A stretch of 8,027 nt of DNA from CAYMBL01 sp044225155. GTDB lineage: Bacteria; Planctomycetota; Phycisphaerae; UBA1845; Fen-1342. Positions within the stretch are counted from its first letter, which is position 1. Every line of letters begins with the position of its first letter. The DNA lies in the NCBI GenBank assembly GCA_044225155.1, contig JBGAJB010000158.1:1-8027 (forward strand), given 5' to 3'. Made by a program: the position numbers and the translations under genes. Positions 5,599-8,027 of this stretch are shown here, one piece after another. A model generated the notes under the pieces. It was not told the origin of the DNA. It did not search any database and saw only the letters and a list, made by a program, of their open reading frames with translations.

Positions 5599-7425
5599 AT
5601 GACTGACTCACTGAAAGACCAGGTCCTCGACGCGGTCGACATTGTCGAAGTCGTGGGAGAGCGTGTCGCGCTGAAGCGGCGCGGAGCGCACTTCGTCGGG
5701 CTCTGCCCGTTTCACGACGACCACAACCCGTCGATGACGGTCAATCCGGCCCGCCGCATCTTCAAATGCTGGTCGTGCGGCACGGGCGGGGATGTGATCA
5801 AGTTCGTGCAACTCTCGCAGCGGATTGAATTTAAGGATGCACTGGCGTTGTTGGCCAAGCGGGCCGGCATCGAGGTGCGACGCAATCCGGGCGAGCGCGC
5901 GAACCAGGAGGCGAAAGAGCAGCTCCGGTCCGTGCTGAACTGGGCGCGGACGTATTTTCGCCAGAACCTCGAACATCCGCAGTTGGGCAACCAGGCGCGC
6001 GAATACCTCCAGCGACGCGCGATTACGCCTGAGACCTCGGAGAAGCTGCAACTCGGGCTCGCGCTCGAAGACTGGGGCGACCTGCAACGATCGGCGTCGC
6101 GGGCCGGTATTGCCGAGCCGCTGCTCCAACAGGCGGGCCTGACGGGCGTCGGCAAGAGCGGCAAGCCCTACGACTACTTTCGCGACCGGCTGATGTTCCC
6201 GATCTGCGATCCGCAGGGCCGGGTGATCGCGTTTGGCGGGCGCACGCTGGGCGACGACGAACGGAAATACTTGAACTCGCCGGAATCGCCGCTGTTCAAC
6301 AAGTCGCAGACGCTCTTTGGGCTGGATACGGCGCGTGACTCGGTCACGAAATCGCGCGAGCTGATCGTGGTCGAGGGGTATGTCGACTCGATTCTGCTTC
6401 AGCAGGCCGGCGTGGTGAATGCCGTTGCGACACTTGGAACGGCGCTCACGGACAGCCATCTGCGTCTGATAACTAAAATTGCGGACCGCGTTTTTCTGTG
6501 TTTCGATGGAGATGAAGCCGGTTTGCGCGCGGCTGACCGTGGATTGGAAACCGTTTTCCGGCATAGAATTGAGACCAAGGTAGTCGTGATCGACGGTGAC
6601 GAAGATCCGGCAGACCTGGTGGCCCGCGGCGGCGCGGATGCATTTAAGTCCTTTTTGCATTCGGCGATAGGCGCGCTAGAATTCAAGTGGCAACGGACCC
6701 TGCGCGCCAGTCAGGCGGCTGGAGGCCGCGGTCGGCGTGAGGCCGTCGAGGCTTTTGTGAGATTCATTGCCTCGGCCACGGCCGGCGGGCGTCTCGACCC
6801 GGTGGACGAAGGGATGCTTGTTGGGCGGGTGTCCGGCCTGCTAAACCTCCCTTCACAAGCCGTTTATGAATTGTTAGCGCGCTTGCGGACGTCGCCGCGC
6901 CGCGAATCGAATTCTGACGCGTCTGAGTTGGATTCGGGTGCCGGTTCCGAGATAGCCGCGTATGACGAGGCAGTGGCCGCGTTGCCGGCCGGGCTGATCG
7001 TCGCGACGGAAGAATTGTTCGGGCATGTGCTCGCAGCGCCGGAAACGTTTGGCGAGTTGGAAAGTCCGTTGGCCGTGGCCGCAAATCATTGCGGCGTCTG
7101 GCGACGGTTTTTCGACGTGATGTCGCGCTGCCTCGAAGAGGGCGACCTATCGCGCATCGCGGTGGTCGACGCCTGCGAGGACAGCGCGTTGTGTGATTTG
7201 GCCGGACGGGCCGTCGCCCGCGTGCGGGAAAACAGCGACGCGGAATCGCGAGCAAGAGCTTGCGACCGGCTGGCGGGTGAACTGGATCGCATTCGCTCGT
7301 CCGCGTTGGTGGAGCGGGTGCTGGATCAGCAGCAGCAGGAGACCGACCGCGATTCGGCGTTTCGGTCGCTGGTCGATCTGGCACGCAAGCGGCATGGCGT
7401 TTTGCCGCTGGGATCGGGAATGTGA
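5599..7425 (+). CDS. dnaG: DNA primase DnaG
   Basis: Synthesises RNA primers for Okazaki fragments and leading-strand starts, working with the DnaB helicase. The protein has 608 aa, close to the usual 580-650. The N-terminal CHC2 zinc domain has Cys36-x2-His39-x17-Cys57-x2-Cys60 (CPFH and CWSC). The RNA polymerase core includes FRDRLMFPICDPQGRVIAFGGR (about 194-215). The TOPRIM domain has VVEGYVD (Glu259), CFDGDEAG (Asp303, Asp305) and DGDEDPADL (332-340). The C-terminal about 150 residues are helical and probably form the helicase-binding domain, though less conserved. The start at ATG 5599 gives the usual opening MTDSLKDQVLDAVDIVEVVG. No Shine-Dalgarno is visible before it, and the upstream TTG at 5521 would add 26 Arg-rich residues unlike the family. 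rpoD follows 145 bp downstream on the same strand. All catalytic residues are present. Confidence 0.97.
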   Translation: MTDSLKDQVLDAVDIVEVVGERVALKRRGAHFVGLCPFHDDHNPSMTVNPARRIFKCWSCGTGGDVIKFVQLSQRIEFKDALALLAKRAGIEVRRNPGERANQEAKEQLRSVLNWARTYFRQNLEHPQLGNQAREYLQRRAITPETSEKLQLGLALEDWGDLQRSASRAGIAEPLLQQAGLTGVGKSGKPYDYFRDRLMFPICDPQGRVIAFGGRTLGDDERKYLNSPESPLFNKSQTLFGLDTARDSVTKSRELIVVEGYVDSILLQQAGVVNAVATLGTALTDSHLRLITKIADRVFLCFDGDEAGLRAADRGLETVFRHRIETKVVVIDGDEDPADLVARGGADAFKSFLHSAIGALEFKWQRTLRASQAAGGRGRREAVEAFVRFIASATAGGRLDPVDEGMLVGRVSGLLNLPSQAVYELLARLRTSPRRESNSDASELDSGAGSEIAAYDEAVAALPAGLIVATEELFGHVLAAPETFGELESPLAVAANHCGVWRRFFDVMSRCLEEGDLSRIAVVDACEDSALCDLAGRAVARVRENSDAESRARACDRLAGELDRIRSSALVERVLDQQQQETDRDSAFRSLVDLARKRHGVLPLGSGM

Positions 7426-7472
7426 AACAAAATCGCGGCGCGCTTCGTCCGACATGTGAGGCGCGGCGCTGC

Positions 7473-7497
7473 TCGTCGCATGAAACGATGGCGACGA
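7473..7497 (+). other. Stem-loop in the dnaG-rpoD intergenic region
   Basis: TCGTCGC (7473-7479) pairs with GCGACGA (7491-7497). Two further A-T pairs form inside across one bulged G, leaving a GAAACG loop. No U-tract follows, so termination is not supported. In E. coli the equivalent gap holds an mRNA processing site; whether this hairpin plays such a part is only a guess. Confidence 0.35.
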
Positions 7498-7516
7498 CGG
7501 AAAGAACGAGAACCGA

Positions 7517-7534
7517 CGGGTCCTGGACGACCCG
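7517..7534 (+). other. Second short stem-loop before rpoD
   Basis: CGGGTC (7517-7522) and GACCCG (7529-7534) pair perfectly around a 6-nt loop. It lies 36 bp before the rpoD start and upstream of its ribosome binding site, so it would not mask that site directly. No T-run follows. At 6 bp it could be chance in GC-rich DNA. Confidence 0.25.
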
Positions 7535-7558
7535 AGACGATTGACAGAAAGGATTGAC

Positions 7559-7563
7559 GAGGA
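7559..7563 (+). promoter_or_regulatory. Shine-Dalgarno of rpoD
   Basis: GAGGA lies 7 nt before the ATG at 7571. It supports this start over the in-frame ATG at 7598, which would also keep all recognisable sigma sequence. Confidence 0.55.
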
Positions 7564-7570
7564 CACGCGG

Positions 7571-8027
7571 ATGTCGACAACGAAGACAGCAGCGAGCATG
7601 GAGCATCTGGATCCGATCGACCAGGTCGTCAGCGGCCTCATCGATCAGGGCAAGGTGCGCGGCTATCTCACGTGGGAAGAACTCAACGAGAATCTGCCGG
7701 ATGAAGCCATCTCGCCCGAGAAGCTCGAGAGCGTGCTGAACCGCATCGAGCTGGCCAATATCCCGCTAATTGACGAGATCGAGGCGCAGAAGCTCCGCGA
7801 GCCGGAGCAGAAGGCCCCCGTTGGAATCGAGGGGAACGAAGTCCTCGACGAAGTGACCGAGGCCGACCTGGCCGAAGCTTCGGCGCGGCGCATCGATGAC
7901 CCGGTCCGCATGTACCTGACGCAGATGGGCGAGATCCCGCTGCTGACGCGCGAAGAAGAGATCGCGCTGGCGAAGAAGATCGAGCTGACGCGCATGGCGT
8001 ATCGCCGGCGCGTGCTCGAAAACGACT
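7571..8027 (+). CDS. rpoD: Housekeeping sigma-70 factor RpoD, N-terminal part (cut by window edge)
   Basis: The primary sigma factor directs RNA polymerase to housekeeping promoters. The first 152 codons are present and the frame is open at the right edge. Residues about 11-75 (QVVSGLIDQGKVRGYLTWEE, then NLPDEAISPEKLESVL) match sigma region 1.1, the mobile domain found in primary sigma factors and absent from most alternative ones. After a short acidic linker, DDPVRMYLTQMGEIPLLTREEE (109-130) is the region 1.2 signature, running into the start of region 2 (IALAKKIE). Regions 2-4 lie beyond the window. Position directly after dnaG is the classical macromolecular-synthesis operon order and supports rpoD over a paralogue. 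Whether it is co-transcribed with dnaG or has its own promoter in the 145-bp gap cannot be seen; I found no good promoter there. Confidence 0.95.
   Translation, partial: MSTTKTAASMEHLDPIDQVVSGLIDQGKVRGYLTWEELNENLPDEAISPEKLESVLNRIELANIPLIDEIEAQKLREPEQKAPVGIEGNEVLDEVTEADLAEASARRIDDPVRMYLTQMGEIPLLTREEEIALAKKIELTRMAYRRRVLEND

Noticed and set aside
5608..6660. Long minus-strand open frame opposite dnaG (350 codons)
   Set aside because: It is antisense to the conserved primase, Arg/His-rich, matches no family I know, and is explained by high GC and primase codon bias.
7541..7546. Perfect TTGACA as an rpoD -35 box
   Set aside because: The -10 position would fall on the ribosome binding site and start codon region (ACACGCGG), with no TATAAT-like hexamer.
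6764..7606. Long minus-strand open frame across the dnaG end and the rpoD start (280 codons)
   Set aside because: It overlaps two firm genes antisense, has Arg/Pro-rich composition typical of shadow frames, and no ribosome binding site was seen.

Overview
The window is GC-rich bacterial chromosome with dense coding on both strands. Its most recognisable landmark is dnaG (DNA primase) followed by the start of rpoD (housekeeping sigma-70), the core of the classical macromolecular-synthesis operon. No rpsU lies upstream; the gene before dnaG is divergent and unrelated. High GC, a secreted Cys-free thioredoxin-like/TPR protein, a secreted glutathione peroxidase, an M61 peptidase with a PDZ domain and the look of the sigma N-terminus would fit a planctomycete-like (possibly Phycisphaerae-like) or similar environmental bacterium. 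That placement is inference; no marker here is decisive.

Layout from left to right. (1) A plus-strand GAF-GGDEF diguanylate cyclase with intact catalytic and inhibitory sites; its true start is uncertain because the frame is open to the left edge. (2) A plus-strand, signal-peptide-bearing M61 metallopeptidase, interrupted by one in-frame TAG just before the catalytic core. (3) A convergent gap with a GC hairpin. (4) On the minus strand, a secreted glutathione peroxidase with a frameshift that removes the FPxN-type motif. (5) On the minus strand, upstream of it and possibly co-transcribed, a secreted thioredoxin-fold protein with TPR-like helices that contains no cysteine at all. (6) A 314-bp divergent intergenic region holding a candidate dnaG promoter and an 8-bp inverted repeat in the dnaG leader. 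(7) Complete dnaG. (8) A 145-bp gap with two stem-loops. (9) The first 152 codons of rpoD, cut by the right edge.

The left half looks like accessory signalling and envelope functions: c-di-GMP synthesis, periplasmic proteolysis and peroxide or thiol-like proteins. The right half is essential replication and transcription machinery. I see no CRISPR array, tRNA, rRNA, insertion sequence, integrase, toxin-antitoxin pair or defence cassette, and no convincing new multi-gene system. The points most worth a second look are the two gene-breaking lesions 1.3 kb apart, the cysteine-free thioredoxin-like protein, and the inverted repeat in the dnaG leader.
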